DNA from: Gemmatimonadaceae bacterium
Lineage (GTDB): Bacteria; Gemmatimonadota; Gemmatimonadetes; Gemmatimonadales; Gemmatimonadaceae
Assembly (NCBI GenBank): GCA_025928335.1
Contig: JAICJQ010000001.1
Coordinates: forward strand, 1 to 64,000
Direction of reading: 5' to 3'
DNA: 64,000 nucleotides
Positions 40,167 through 49,452 of this stretch are shown here, one piece after another. The translations under genes and the position numbers were made by a program. Each line of letters starts with the position of its first letter. Positions within the stretch are counted from its first letter, which is position 1. The notes under the pieces are model-generated. The model worked only from the letters and a program-made list of their open reading frames with translations, made no database searches and was not told the origin of the DNA.

Positions 40167-42829
40167 CCTTGGCGGCACGGCCCGCACCAGGCGAGGTGCG
40201 TGAGCGAATAACGATCATTGTCGCGTCAATCGTGCGAACACCGCCGCAGTGGATCGCTCCGTCCAGCACATTCGCGTCGCTGGGGCTGGATTCGCTCGGC
40301 GCCGTCGAGCTCATCGCCGCCATCGAAGACGAGTTGGCGGTCCAGCTGCCGCTCACCGCGGCGCACGACTATCCGTCCATCGAGGCGCTCGCTCGATTCA
40401 TCGAGCAGGGCGCGACCGGCGACGGATCGCCGAGCGGCCGCGACGCGATGCTCGCGGATGCCGTGCTTCCGGCCGACATTCGACCGTGCGCGGGCCGCGC
40501 CGCCGCGGTGTGCGACGCACGCGACCTCCTGCTCACCGGGGCAACCGGGTTTCTCGGTGCCTATCTCCTCCGCATACTGCTCGACGAGACGGCGGCCGAG
40601 GTTCATTGCGCGGTGCGATCTTATACCGGCGGTATGGAGCGCGTCCTCAACAATCTCGCGACGTACGACCTCGTTCGTCCGGGCGACCGCTCTCGGATCC
40701 ACGTCGTTCACGCGGACCTCACAGAGCCGTTGCTCGGAATGTCTCCCGGTGAATTCGATTTGTTCGGTGAACGAATCGACGCCGTCTATCACTGCGGCGC
40801 GACAGTGAACTGGGTGTACGGCTATGAACGGCTACGTGCCTCGAACGTGCTCGGAACGCGCGAGCTGTTGCGTCTCGCATCCGCCGGCGCGAAGCCCTTT
40901 CACTTCGTCTCGAGCATCAGCGTGTGCCATTCGACGTCGGCGCCGGTGCAGGTTGACGAAGCGCTCGACGCGCTGCCATCGCTCGATGGGCTGCATCTGG
41001 GCTACGCGCAGAGCAAATGCGTCGCCGAAGCGCTCGTTCGGCAAGCGGCCGAGCGAGGCATCCCGGCGACAATCACTCGCCCGTCCTTGGTGACCGGTGA
41101 CGCGCGCAGCGGACGATCCAACACCGACGACCTCACGTCGCGGCTGGTCGCCGGCTGCATTCGCATGAGCGCGGCCCCCGATCTCGACTGGCGAATGGAT
41201 TGCGTGCCGGTCGATGAGACAGCACGCGCCATCGTGCGCCTGACCCGTTCGCGCCGCGACGGATGTGAAGTGTATCACCTCCTCGCCGATCGGCCGCGTC
41301 ACTGGCGGGAATGCGTCCTCTGGATGCGGCTCGCCGGGTACGACGTCGAATTGATACCGTACTCCGAGTGGTTGGATCGAGTCCTGCGGACGACGGAACT
41401 CGATCATCCGCTCTTCCCGCTTCGTGCATTCTTCGGAAGGAAGGTCGCCGATGAAGCGGGGTTGACGTTCCCTGAGTTGTTTGAGGAATCGCGTCTGCCA
41501 CGAGTCGCGGCAGATCGCACCCGAGCGGCGCGCGACAATGTCGGCGCCTTGCTGACGAACGTCGGCCCGACCGTGCTGGCGCGCTACTTCGACGACTACG
41601 TCGGTCGCGGCGTGATTCCGGATACTCCGCGATATCATGGATCAAACGGAAATGGTGCCGGGCCGGTCATATCGCACGAGTCTCTTGCCGCGGGGTTGTC
41701 GCGACATCTCGGACGAGAAGTGACGGTCCGCGCCGTCCAGCTGGAACCGGCGTTGAGCGACGAGAGCATCATTGCGGAGCTCACTGGATGGCGAAGCGGA
41801 CCCGCGACGGGTCTGATGCGCGGCACCGTGTCGTACATCGATGATCGACGCGTGCCTGGCCTCTCGAAAATCTTCATCAAGGCGAAAACGTTGGACGCGC
41901 GATCAATCGAGGTGGCCGAGGCGCTCGCCGGGCTGGTCTCACCGGCGCTCGGACGCGAGATCGCCAGTAATCGCGACCGGCTTGGCGTCACTGGCTCCCA
42001 TCTGCGCGAGCTCGCGATTTACGCGGACGACGATCCGCGGATCGTCACGCATCGCCCGGCTGCCTTGGCCATCGAGCGCGACGACGGTGCGCAGCGCTGG
42101 ATTCTCGCGCTCGAAGCGATCGACGACGCGGTACTCATCAACGCGGTGTCAACCACCGCGTGGACCAGCGAAGCGATCGAAGCCGCGCTCTGCGGAGCCG
42201 CCCAGATTCACGCGCGGTGGAGTAGTGGAAGCGCAGACGTCCCATCTTGCCTAGCAGCCGAGTGGCTTCCGCCGATTCGCGACGCCGCTTCGCGCACCGA
42301 GATGACGCCTCTCTGGCGCGCCCTCGCCGAACACGCTGCGTCGCGGCCGGCCTGGCGCGCCCCACGATTGCGCGCGATCCACGCCGATCTCGTGCGCGAT
42401 GTCGCGCGTTGGTCGGGAGAGCTCGATACCGCGCCGCGCACGCTCATTCACAACGACTTCAACCCGCGGAATATCGCGATCCGTCGGCGCGACGGTCGTC
42501 TCGCCCTCTGCGCGTTCGACTGGGAGCTGGCGACGATTGGCGCGCCGCAGCGCGATCTCGCCGAGTTGTTGTGCTTCGTGCTTCCGGCCAACGCCTCGCG
42601 AGACGACATTCGTGCGTGGGTCGAGCGATCGCGGGTGCTCTTTACCGAAGCGAGTCACCTCGTTATCGAACGCCAGGCGTGGGAGCGCGGCTTCTCGGCG
42701 GCCCTCTGCGACCTGCTCGTCGATCGGCTCGCGATGTTGGCGATGATCGATCGAGTGAGGCCGCAGAGGTTCCTGCCACGCGTCACGGCCGCGTGGCTGA
42801 ACCTGTTCGAGTGCTTTTGTCCGGAGTAG
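40163..42829 (+). CDS. acyl carrier protein - thioester reductase - APH-type kinase fusion
   Basis: An 888-residue three-module protein. Module 1 (~10-85): acyl carrier protein with phosphopantetheine site Ser44 in LGLDSLGAVEL. Module 2 (~115-480): thioester reductase with NADP-binding GATGFLG (126-132), GATVNWV, Tyr281-x3-Lys285 in GYAQSKCVAEA and DCVPVDETA; such domains release the acyl chain as aldehyde or alcohol. Module 3 (~500-880): an aminoglycoside phosphotransferase/choline-kinase fold with Lys573/Lys575 in IFIKAK, catalytic Asp765 in LIHNDFNPRN and CAFDWELA (Asp786). All key residues are intact, so the kinase should be active. It is the last gene of the operon and converges on the DUF1501 gene. 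Confidence 0.85.
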   Translation: MTLAARPAPGEVRERITIIVASIVRTPPQWIAPSSTFASLGLDSLGAVELIAAIEDELAVQLPLTAAHDYPSIEALARFIEQGATGDGSPSGRDAMLADAVLPADIRPCAGRAAAVCDARDLLLTGATGFLGAYLLRILLDETAAEVHCAVRSYTGGMERVLNNLATYDLVRPGDRSRIHVVHADLTEPLLGMSPGEFDLFGERIDAVYHCGATVNWVYGYERLRASNVLGTRELLRLASAGAKPFHFVSSISVCHSTSAPVQVDEALDALPSLDGLHLGYAQSKCVAEALVRQAAERGIPATITRPSLVTGDARSGRSNTDDLTSRLVAGCIRMSAAPDLDWRMDCVPVDETARAIVRLTRSRRDGCEVYHLLADRPRHWRECVLWMRLAGYDVELIPYSEWLDRVLRTTELDHPLFPLRAFFGRKVADEAGLTFPELFEESRLPRVAADRTRAARDNVGALLTNVGPTVLARYFDDYVGRGVIPDTPRYHGSNGNGAGPVISHESLAAGLSRHLGREVTVRAVQLEPALSDESIIAELTGWRSGPATGLMRGTVSYIDDRRVPGLSKIFIKAKTLDARSIEVAEALAGLVSPALGREIASNRDRLGVTGSHLRELAIYADDDPRIVTHRPAALAIERDDGAQRWILALEAIDDAVLINAVSTTAWTSEAIEAALCGAAQIHARWSSGSADVPSCLAAEWLPPIRDAASRTEMTPLWRALAEHAASRPAWRAPRLRAIHADLVRDVARWSGELDTAPRTLIHNDFNPRNIAIRRRDGRLALCAFDWELATIGAPQRDLAELLCFVLPANASRDDIRAWVERSRVLFTEASHLVIERQAWERGFSAALCDLLVDRLAMLAMIDRVRPQRFLPRVTAAWLNLFECFCPE

Positions 42830-42835
42830 CGCCGG

Positions 42836-44149
42836 CTACAGGACGCCGAGCCAGCTCTTCTCGTCGCCTTTGAAGCCGGGGAATACGGCGTCCATCTTCG
42901 CGGCCCCGAGGTGCTTGAACGCGACCTCGGAGAACACGGAACGGAAGTCCGTCGTCAACGCGAGGTCGCGGCCTTCGTTGAGCTGCTCCTGCTCGAGACC
43001 GGGCCACTTGCCGTAAACTTTCTTGCCCTTCACATCGCCGCCGATGACGAACATCGACGTCGCGTGGCCGTGATCGGTACCGCCGTTCCCGTTCTGGCGC
43101 GCCGTGCGCCCGAACTCCGACATCGTGAGAATCGTGACGTCGGCCATGCGGTTGCCCAGGTCCTGGACCAACGCCCCGATGGACTTGGCGAAATCATCGA
43201 GGCGATTGGCGAGCTGGCCGGTGGCGCCGCCCTGATTGACGTGCGTGTCCCAACCGCCGACGTCGGCGAACGCGACCTCGAGACCTACGTCCGCCTTGAT
43301 GATCTGCGCGATCTGGCGCAGATGCTGGCCGAACGGTGTGCGCGGATACTCGGCGCTATTTTGCGGGATGTACTGCTGCGGATTCGCGGCTTGCAGAATC
43401 TTCATCGCTTCGAACATCTCACCGCCCGCGGCGTGGACGACGTCCGCGCTCCCGGTGCGGTACAGCGCCTCAATGCGTTCAGCCTGCGTGCCGTTCGTGC
43501 GAATCGAGAACTCGTCGAGGCTGTTCATCGCGACCGTGGCCGCGTTGCCCTCGAGGATCCGCGGCGTCTGGGGCGTCATCGCGACCGCCTGGAACGGAGA
43601 GATCGTCTCGTGCCCCAGTTTGCACTCGTCGCACGTACCCTTCACCGCGAGATAGCGATTCAGCCAGCCGTCGCGCGTGCCCTTGTTGTCGGGCGTGCCG
43701 CTTTCCATGTAGTCCTGCGCGTCGAAGTGCGAACGCGTATTGCTCGGACTGCCGACGGCGTGCACCGAGGCGAGGATGCCGTCATCCCACAGCCGCTTAA
43801 AGGGCGAGAGCGACGGGTGCAGCCCGAAGAAGCCGTCGAGGTCGATCGCGCTCTGCGCCGTGCCGGAGACGGGGCGCGGGATGGCGATGTTCGGTCGCAG
43901 CTTGTAGTACGCCGACTCGCCGTGCGGCACGACGACGTTGAGTGCGTCCGCCGCGCCGCGCTGGAAGAGGACGATGAGAACCTTCCCGCGCGCGTTGCCA
44001 TTCGCGGCCGCACCCTTGAACAATTCCTGCGCGAACACCGTTCGCCTCAGAAAGCTCGGGCTCAGGCCAATCGTGGCCAACGCCAACGCGCCGGACTTCA
44101 TGAACACTCGGCGCGAAACTTCGTATCCGCTGTCGCCATCTCTCGACAT
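42836..44149 (-). CDS. DUF1501 protein, Tat-exported
   Basis: A 437-residue DUF1501 protein. A twin-arginine signal (SRRVFMKSGALALATIGL, ~residues 12-29) shows export. The domain includes KVLIVLFQRGAADALNVVVP, FGLHPSLSPFKRLWDDG, FADVGGWDTHVNQGG, TMSEFGRTARQNGNGGTDHG and HATSMFVIGGDVKGKKVYG, which place it in the alkaline-phosphatase-like sulfatase superfamily. The metal-binding residues are partly altered in the family and its reaction is unknown. It is always found next to DUF1800, as here (44264-46201, upstream on the same strand), so they likely act together on an exported substrate. Confidence 0.9.
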   Translation of the reverse strand: MSRDGDSGYEVSRRVFMKSGALALATIGLSPSFLRRTVFAQELFKGAAANGNARGKVLIVLFQRGAADALNVVVPHGESAYYKLRPNIAIPRPVSGTAQSAIDLDGFFGLHPSLSPFKRLWDDGILASVHAVGSPSNTRSHFDAQDYMESGTPDNKGTRDGWLNRYLAVKGTCDECKLGHETISPFQAVAMTPQTPRILEGNAATVAMNSLDEFSIRTNGTQAERIEALYRTGSADVVHAAGGEMFEAMKILQAANPQQYIPQNSAEYPRTPFGQHLRQIAQIIKADVGLEVAFADVGGWDTHVNQGGATGQLANRLDDFAKSIGALVQDLGNRMADVTILTMSEFGRTARQNGNGGTDHGHATSMFVIGGDVKGKKVYGKWPGLEQEQLNEGRDLALTTDFRSVFSEVAFKHLGAAKMDAVFPGFKGDEKSWLGVL

Positions 44150-44167
44150 ATGCGCTCCCAGAACGGC

Positions 44168-44251
44168 GGGTCTGTCCCCAATTAGCGTTCTCTAATCGGG
44201 GTCTGACCCCACTAGTACCAAATCATTGCGGTGTAAACGGGGTCTGACCCC
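44168..44251. repeat. REP-like palindrome cluster
   Basis: GGGGTCTGACCCC occurs at 44198-44210 and 44239-44251, and a variant GGGTCTGTCCCC at 44168-44179. Copies 1 and 2 are arranged as arms of a larger imperfect hairpin with ATTAG (44182-44186 region) and CTAAT flanking CGTTCT. Copies 2 and 3 are each followed by a short related AAATCAT-type tail. I recall GGGGTCAGACCCC-type palindromes as dispersed repeats in other bacteria. They fill the 114-base gap between the DUF1501 and DUF1800 genes and could affect their transcript. Confidence 0.7.
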
Positions 44252-44263
44252 GACAGGACGAAA

Positions 44264-46201
44264 TCATCGCCGTTGGAACTCGGGGGCGCCGAGCGCCAGA
44301 CCGATCACCTGCGGCAAGCCTTGCAAATTCACTGGACGACCATAGCCCGGAAGCTGCGTGCCGGGGCCCCGCGGTTGGCCTTTGCCCTTTTCCACTGGAG
44401 GCATGCGGCCGGCGCGGCCACGACCGCCCATCGATGTACTGTCATCTAAGACAGCCATTCCATTCACATCGTTCGCTGGCTTCGACAGCATCGGGTTGTC
44501 GCCGGTCAACAAGACCTGTCGCGTCTCCGCCGACACTTGGCCGCCAAGGATCGATTTCACCACCGCGTCAACCTGCTGCGGGCGAGGTTGTGTCCGTAGA
44601 GCGTCGAAATCCGACAGATTGCGCGGGCTCGCGCCCGGGATCTGACCGGCGGCGAGGCCCAAACCGAAGTTGATGCGGTTCAGGATCGCACCGGTGTTCA
44701 TCCACGCGTCGCCGCGATCTGGCCAACCGTCGGGCGTCTGACGGCCGAAGATCGGCTGGCCGAGCCGCGCGACGAGCTGCGCCGTGCGCGGCGTCGTATC
44801 GGGCTCGGCGTTGACGGCACGGAGCGCGCTGGCGACGAGCTCGAACGGCGTCTTCACCTTCGCGCGATACGCGGCGCGGCTGAAGAACTCGGGACTCGTG
44901 ACGACGCAGCGAACTGTCTCGCGAATGTCGCCGTCGGTCTTCGTAAAGGTCTGGGCGCATCGGTCGACGAGCGCCTTGGGCGGCTCGTCGCTCACGAAAT
45001 GGCGCGCCAGCTTCGTGGTGATGAAGCGCGCGGTGGACGGATGGCGCGCGACGATGTCCAGCACGCGCTCACCTTCGTCCTCGCCGTGCCCGGCCGGGAA
45101 TTTTTGGCCGAGGATGACCTTCTCGCCGGCGTCATGGATGTTCGGATTGAAGAAGAATTCGCCACTCTGCCGTTGGAATGTCCAGCCGGTCAATGCGCGC
45201 GCCACTTCCTGCACGTCCTTCTGCGTGTAACCGCCATCGACGCCAAGTGTGTGAAGCTCCATCAGCTCACGCGCATAGTTCTCATTGACACCGCGTCGCG
45301 CGCGCTGCTGTAGCTGTTGCATCAGCCGCTGGCGCTCTTCGGGGGTGGCGTTCTGAAGCCGCTCTCGGACCGCCGGGGGCAGCTGGCCGCCGACCTGACC
45401 GGGAAACCCGATTCGACCGGGCCGTCGCGCAATGATTCCGGGACGACCACCACGTCCTCCCCCGCGGTTCGCCGCCAGCGTGGGTTGCGTGCTGTCCGCC
45501 GCGCTCTCCCAGTTGTCGAGGAAGAAGAGCATCGCCGGGCTTTTCGCGACTGCTCCAAGCAGATCGCGGAATTTCCCGAGCGCGTGCGGACGAATCACGT
45601 CACGGTCGTACTGCGCGAGGAAGAGGCGGGTCTGTCCCTTCCCGAAAAAGACGCTGAAGTGGTTCTCCCAGAAATCCACCATCACTTCGTCGATCTGTCG
45701 GTCGGTCGTTACGGCGCGGGCGAGGGTCGCCGATTGGACCTGCCCAACGAGTTGCTGGTTCTGGCGAAGCAACGCGGCGAGCTGAGGGTTTTGCGCGAGC
45801 GCGTCCCGTCGCATGTCCTGCTTCGTCATCGAGGTATCCTTCGCATCGGCGCGCTTCACCTGACGCTGCGTCTGCTGCACGACGTTGTAATCGCGGACGA
45901 TGTCGGACGTCGGCCTGCCGAGGATGGAGTAGCGCGCGACGAGTTGCGTCGTCTTGGCATCATCGATCCGCTCGGGATGCAGCTGCAAATCGATCCAATT
46001 ATCGATGCCCATCGACCGGACCTTATCCGCATCGCCGGGGCGCGCGCCGAAGGTCAACCGGTTCAGCACCTGCTGGATTTGCTCGTCCGGCAAGAGATCG
46101 CCGGGCATCTGCGACCGAGGACCGGCGGCGGTCTGCGGAGTCTGCGCGCCGCACGCCGACAGCGCGATCGCGGCGGACGAGACAGCAAAGAAGTAGCGCA
46201 T
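44264..46201 (-). CDS. DUF1800 lipoprotein
   Basis: A 645-residue DUF1800 protein. The start at ATG 46201 gives a lipoprotein signal ending LSAC (about residue 17); the longer frame to 46270 does not. DUF1800 blocks: LNRLTFGARPGDADKVRSMG and WIDLQLHPERIDD near the N-terminus, MVDFWENHFSVFFGKGQTRL, NYARELMELHTLGVDGGYTQ, ARALTGWTFQRQSGEF and FITTKLARHFVSDEPP. A basic Gly/Arg-rich stretch (GGRGGRPGIIARRPG) interrupts the middle. Function unknown; the family pairs with DUF1501, encoded downstream on the same strand across the REP-like gap. Confidence 0.9.
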   Translation of the reverse strand: MRYFFAVSSAAIALSACGAQTPQTAAGPRSQMPGDLLPDEQIQQVLNRLTFGARPGDADKVRSMGIDNWIDLQLHPERIDDAKTTQLVARYSILGRPTSDIVRDYNVVQQTQRQVKRADAKDTSMTKQDMRRDALAQNPQLAALLRQNQQLVGQVQSATLARAVTTDRQIDEVMVDFWENHFSVFFGKGQTRLFLAQYDRDVIRPHALGKFRDLLGAVAKSPAMLFFLDNWESAADSTQPTLAANRGGGRGGRPGIIARRPGRIGFPGQVGGQLPPAVRERLQNATPEERQRLMQQLQQRARRGVNENYARELMELHTLGVDGGYTQKDVQEVARALTGWTFQRQSGEFFFNPNIHDAGEKVILGQKFPAGHGEDEGERVLDIVARHPSTARFITTKLARHFVSDEPPKALVDRCAQTFTKTDGDIRETVRCVVTSPEFFSRAAYRAKVKTPFELVASALRAVNAEPDTTPRTAQLVARLGQPIFGRQTPDGWPDRGDAWMNTGAILNRINFGLGLAAGQIPGASPRNLSDFDALRTQPRPQQVDAVVKSILGGQVSAETRQVLLTGDNPMLSKPANDVNGMAVLDDSTSMGGRGRAGRMPPVEKGKGQPRGPGTQLPGYGRPVNLQGLPQVIGLALGAPEFQRR

Positions 46202-46289
46202 GAGAACGTCCGTTACGAGACAGTGACTTCTGAGTAGACGAGCCGGGTTTACCATCGTTAAGGGTGCCAACCATTTTGAGCTTGCGCGC

Positions 46290-49200
46290 TTGATACGGCG
46301 TTCCTACGGTTCCGGGATCGTGCAGCAGTCCCGCCCACACGTCCAGGTCCTGTCCACCATCGACGACCTCGCGGCTCTGGCTCGTCCCATCGTGGCCGCG
46401 GCCACGCCGGCCAGCCCGGTCGCGGTCGTTGTCGTCGAAATCGACGACAGGGCCGCCGCCGACCCCGAGTTCGGCCCGTATACCGCCGCCATCGGCGGTC
46501 TGATCGAGCACGCGCTCCGGGCGGACGATCTTGCCGCTCGCGCCCGTGGTGAGCGGGGATTCATCATTGTGGCATCAAGCGCGTCGTCTGAAGACGGCTG
46601 CGCACTCGCCGAACGGCTGTGCGCCGCGATTCGCGTTCATCCCACAACGAGGGCGACGCACGTCACCATCTCCGCGGGCGCCGCCGCCGCGCCGGAACAT
46701 GGAACGACATTCGAAGCGCTGCTCGATTCGGCGACGACGGCGACCGCCAAGATTCAGTCGCAGGGAGGCGACGGTGCCAGCGCCGCGACGCCGATAAGCG
46801 ATGCGCAGTCGCGCCCGCTATCCGTCGACCGTTTCGCCGGCAGAGCGCGCGAGCTCGACTCGCTTGTTCGATGGCTGGATGAAGCCGCAACCGGACAACC
46901 GCGCATTGTGTCCGTGTACGGTCGCAGTGGCGTAGGCACAACGAGTCTCATGCGACAGCTCGAGACCGAGACGCGCCTACGCGGCGGCATGTTCGCGATG
47001 GTATCAGCGCCGGAGCACGCCGACTACAAGCCATACGGCGTCTGGCAGTCGTTCATTCGATCGACGAGCATCGCGGCGCGCGCCGGCCAACGACGCTGGG
47101 CCGAGTTGCAGAATCTCGAGCCCGCGCTCGGCAACTATCAGGCGCCGGGCCACACGGGCAGCCAATACCGGTTGCTCAGCGAGCTGTCCGAATACGTTCG
47201 CGCGATCACGGGCCAACGATTGCTCGTCCTCGTCCTCGACGACATGCACCGGGCGGACGCGACGTCGTGGGATGCGCTCGAGCATCTCGTCGGGCAACTG
47301 GATGCCGATCACATCATGATCTGCGTCCTTCAGGGACCGCATCCCGGACACGAAGCGAGCACGCACCGTCGTCTTCCGATTCATGAAGATTCCGCCCGCG
47401 AGTTGATCCTCTCGAATCTCACGCGCGACGAAGTGAAGCAGTGGCTCGAGGGAGCCTTTCACGGACAACAGATCGAGCGAGAGTTGCTCGCGTTCCTCTA
47501 CCGACATACGGAAGGGAATCCGCTCTTCATCTCACAGATGCTCCGGGCACTCACTGAGGACGGGGACATCTGGCACGGGCGAAATCGTTGGGAATGGACG
47601 CCCGTCTCGGAGCTTCGCCTCCCACCGGGACGTCGCGCGCTCGTTGCGCGTCGCCTGAACCGCTTCTCCTCGAGCACGCAGGCGGTGTTGGCCGCCGCCG
47701 CGATTGTCGGGCGCGAGTTCGATGTCGGCACGCTCTCCGGCGCTGGTGCCGGAAGTGAAGCCGCCGTCCGCCTCGCCGTGAGCGAAGCCGTCGCTGCCGG
47801 GCTCATCGTACAGACCAGAGAGCGCCGGCAGGGCAGCTACGCGTTCGTCCATGAAGAGGTCGCCGACGTTCTCCTCGGCACCTTGCCGCGAGACCAGCTT
47901 GCACAGGTGCACCTTCGGTTGGCGCGATGGATGGAAAAGCGGCGGCCCGACCGTCCGAGCGACATCGCGCTGCACTATGACGCGGCCGGCGCGGCACAGC
48001 AGGCCTATCAGTGGGCGTTGACGGCGGCGACGGCGGCGGAGCGCGTCTATGCGTATCCGATCGCCGGAGCACTCCTGCAGATCGCCGCGCGCAATTCGAC
48101 CGGTCCGGGCGACCTGGCGGACATCCGTGTGGCGCTCGCGCACATCTCGGAGACGGGTGGCCGGTTCGATGAGGTCGAGGAGCTGTGCGACCTGGCGATC
48201 GAGTGGTTCGCTGGCCAGGGAGACGACAGACGTGCGCTCACTCTGCGCCGAATGCGTGAACGGGCGCGGATGGAGCTGGGCCAGCCGGCGCGCGTGACCC
48301 TCGACTCGCTGACATCGCTCGACGAGGAAGCGGTCAGGCTTGGCTTCGATCGCGAGCGCGTCGCCATCCTTCTCCTTATCTCGCTGACGTACGCGCGGCT
48401 CGGCGACAAGCCCACATCGGAGCGCATTGCCGCGGAGGGCGTGAAGATGGCGGAAGGGATCGGCGATACGATGCTTCTCGCCGACGCCGTGACCCGCCAT
48501 GGCAATTCGATGCTGAGCGACGCGCCGACACGCGCCCATCCGATCCTCCGGCGGGCCCTCGAGTTGTACGAATCGGCCGGGGACGTACGTGGACAGGCCC
48601 GTTCGTACATGAACATTGGCATCGCGGCGCAATTCGAGTCGCGCCTCGAGGAAGCGAGTCAGGCGTACGGTCGCGCGTTGAGCGTCGCCCGTGCCGGCGG
48701 AATGCCGGACGTTTGGGGGCTTGCTGCGCTGAACCTCGGTGTGCTCTCGCAGAAGCGCGGCGACTACGATCACGCGCGGGAACTCTTTGCCGAGGCGCTC
48801 GGGTTATTCGCGGCCGTGAAGCACAGCGAGTATCAGCTCGGCGCCTTGTTCAACATGGCGGATGTCGATCGCGAGACCGGCGCCTGGGAATCGGCGGCTC
48901 AACTGTATGACGCAACGATCCCACTCGCGCAGCGAATTGGTCAGGCAGATATCGAGATCGGCGCGATGGCGGGGGCAGGATTGTGCGCGCTCGAGCTGGG
49001 GCACTTGAGGGAGGCGGAGGCCGCGGCGTCGTCGGTGGCTGACCGGGTGCGGAATCGCGCCGAGTGGTTTCAGGGGCGCGAGGTCGTTGAGGCGCTGGCA
49101 ATCCGAATGGAGGCCCAAGCAGGCAACCACGCGGCCGCGTTCGAACGACTATCCGCGGCGGTGGCACTTGCCGAGACGGCGGACGTATATACAGCAGCTT

Positions 49201-49343
49201 GGATCATCGCCGCCGTCGCGGGTGGAATGGTCGACGCCAATGGCGAGATTCTCACGGGTTTCGTGAATCGTTATGCGGATCGTGTAAAGAAACTTGGCTA
49301 TGCGGAAATGACCCGGCGCTTCGAGGAGCTTCTACGCCAGTGA
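46290..49343 (+). CDS. GGDEF-like / STAND ATPase / TPR regulator
   Basis: A 1017-residue multidomain protein. The first ~150 residues look like a degenerate GGDEF or nucleotide-cyclase core (VAVVVVEIDDRAA, VTISAGAAAAPEHGTTFEAL). Residues ~180-480 are an AAA/STAND ATPase: FAGRARELDSLVRWL, a Walker A of the form YGRSGVGTTSL with Thr in place of the catalytic Lys (codon at 46938-46940), Walker B VLVLDDMHRAD and LLAFLYRHTEGNPLFIS. The remaining half is a TPR array (for example SYMNIGIAAQFESRLEEASQ). Architecture as in transcription or signalling scaffolds; no HTH was found. Start is TTG 46290 or GTG 46320. Confidence 0.75.
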   Translation: MIRRSYGSGIVQQSRPHVQVLSTIDDLAALARPIVAAATPASPVAVVVVEIDDRAAADPEFGPYTAAIGGLIEHALRADDLAARARGERGFIIVASSASSEDGCALAERLCAAIRVHPTTRATHVTISAGAAAAPEHGTTFEALLDSATTATAKIQSQGGDGASAATPISDAQSRPLSVDRFAGRARELDSLVRWLDEAATGQPRIVSVYGRSGVGTTSLMRQLETETRLRGGMFAMVSAPEHADYKPYGVWQSFIRSTSIAARAGQRRWAELQNLEPALGNYQAPGHTGSQYRLLSELSEYVRAITGQRLLVLVLDDMHRADATSWDALEHLVGQLDADHIMICVLQGPHPGHEASTHRRLPIHEDSARELILSNLTRDEVKQWLEGAFHGQQIERELLAFLYRHTEGNPLFISQMLRALTEDGDIWHGRNRWEWTPVSELRLPPGRRALVARRLNRFSSSTQAVLAAAAIVGREFDVGTLSGAGAGSEAAVRLAVSEAVAAGLIVQTRERRQGSYAFVHEEVADVLLGTLPRDQLAQVHLRLARWMEKRRPDRPSDIALHYDAAGAAQQAYQWALTAATAAERVYAYPIAGALLQIAARNSTGPGDLADIRVALAHISETGGRFDEVEELCDLAIEWFAGQGDDRRALTLRRMRERARMELGQPARVTLDSLTSLDEEAVRLGFDRERVAILLLISLTYARLGDKPTSERIAAEGVKMAEGIGDTMLLADAVTRHGNSMLSDAPTRAHPILRRALELYESAGDVRGQARSYMNIGIAAQFESRLEEASQAYGRALSVARAGGMPDVWGLAALNLGVLSQKRGDYDHARELFAEALGLFAAVKHSEYQLGALFNMADVDRETGAWESAAQLYDATIPLAQRIGQADIEIGAMAGAGLCALELGHLREAEAAASSVADRVRNRAEWFQGREVVEALAIRMEAQAGNHAAAFERLSAAVALAETADVYTAAWIIAAVAGGMVDANGEILTGFVNRYADRVKKLGYAEMTRRFEELLRQ

Positions 49344-49452
49344 CAGGGATCACGGACGCATTTTTTCTCATGGCGCAACCTATTGCAGTCTCCTATCTTC
49401 GAACACGGATTCTCGGCCTGTTTGAAGTCGGGGCAGAACGACGGGTGAACTC

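Noticed and set aside
41660..42829. Aminoglycoside-resistance gene
   Set aside because: The kinase module is fused in frame to an acyl carrier protein and a thioester reductase; the fold is shared by many small-molecule kinases.
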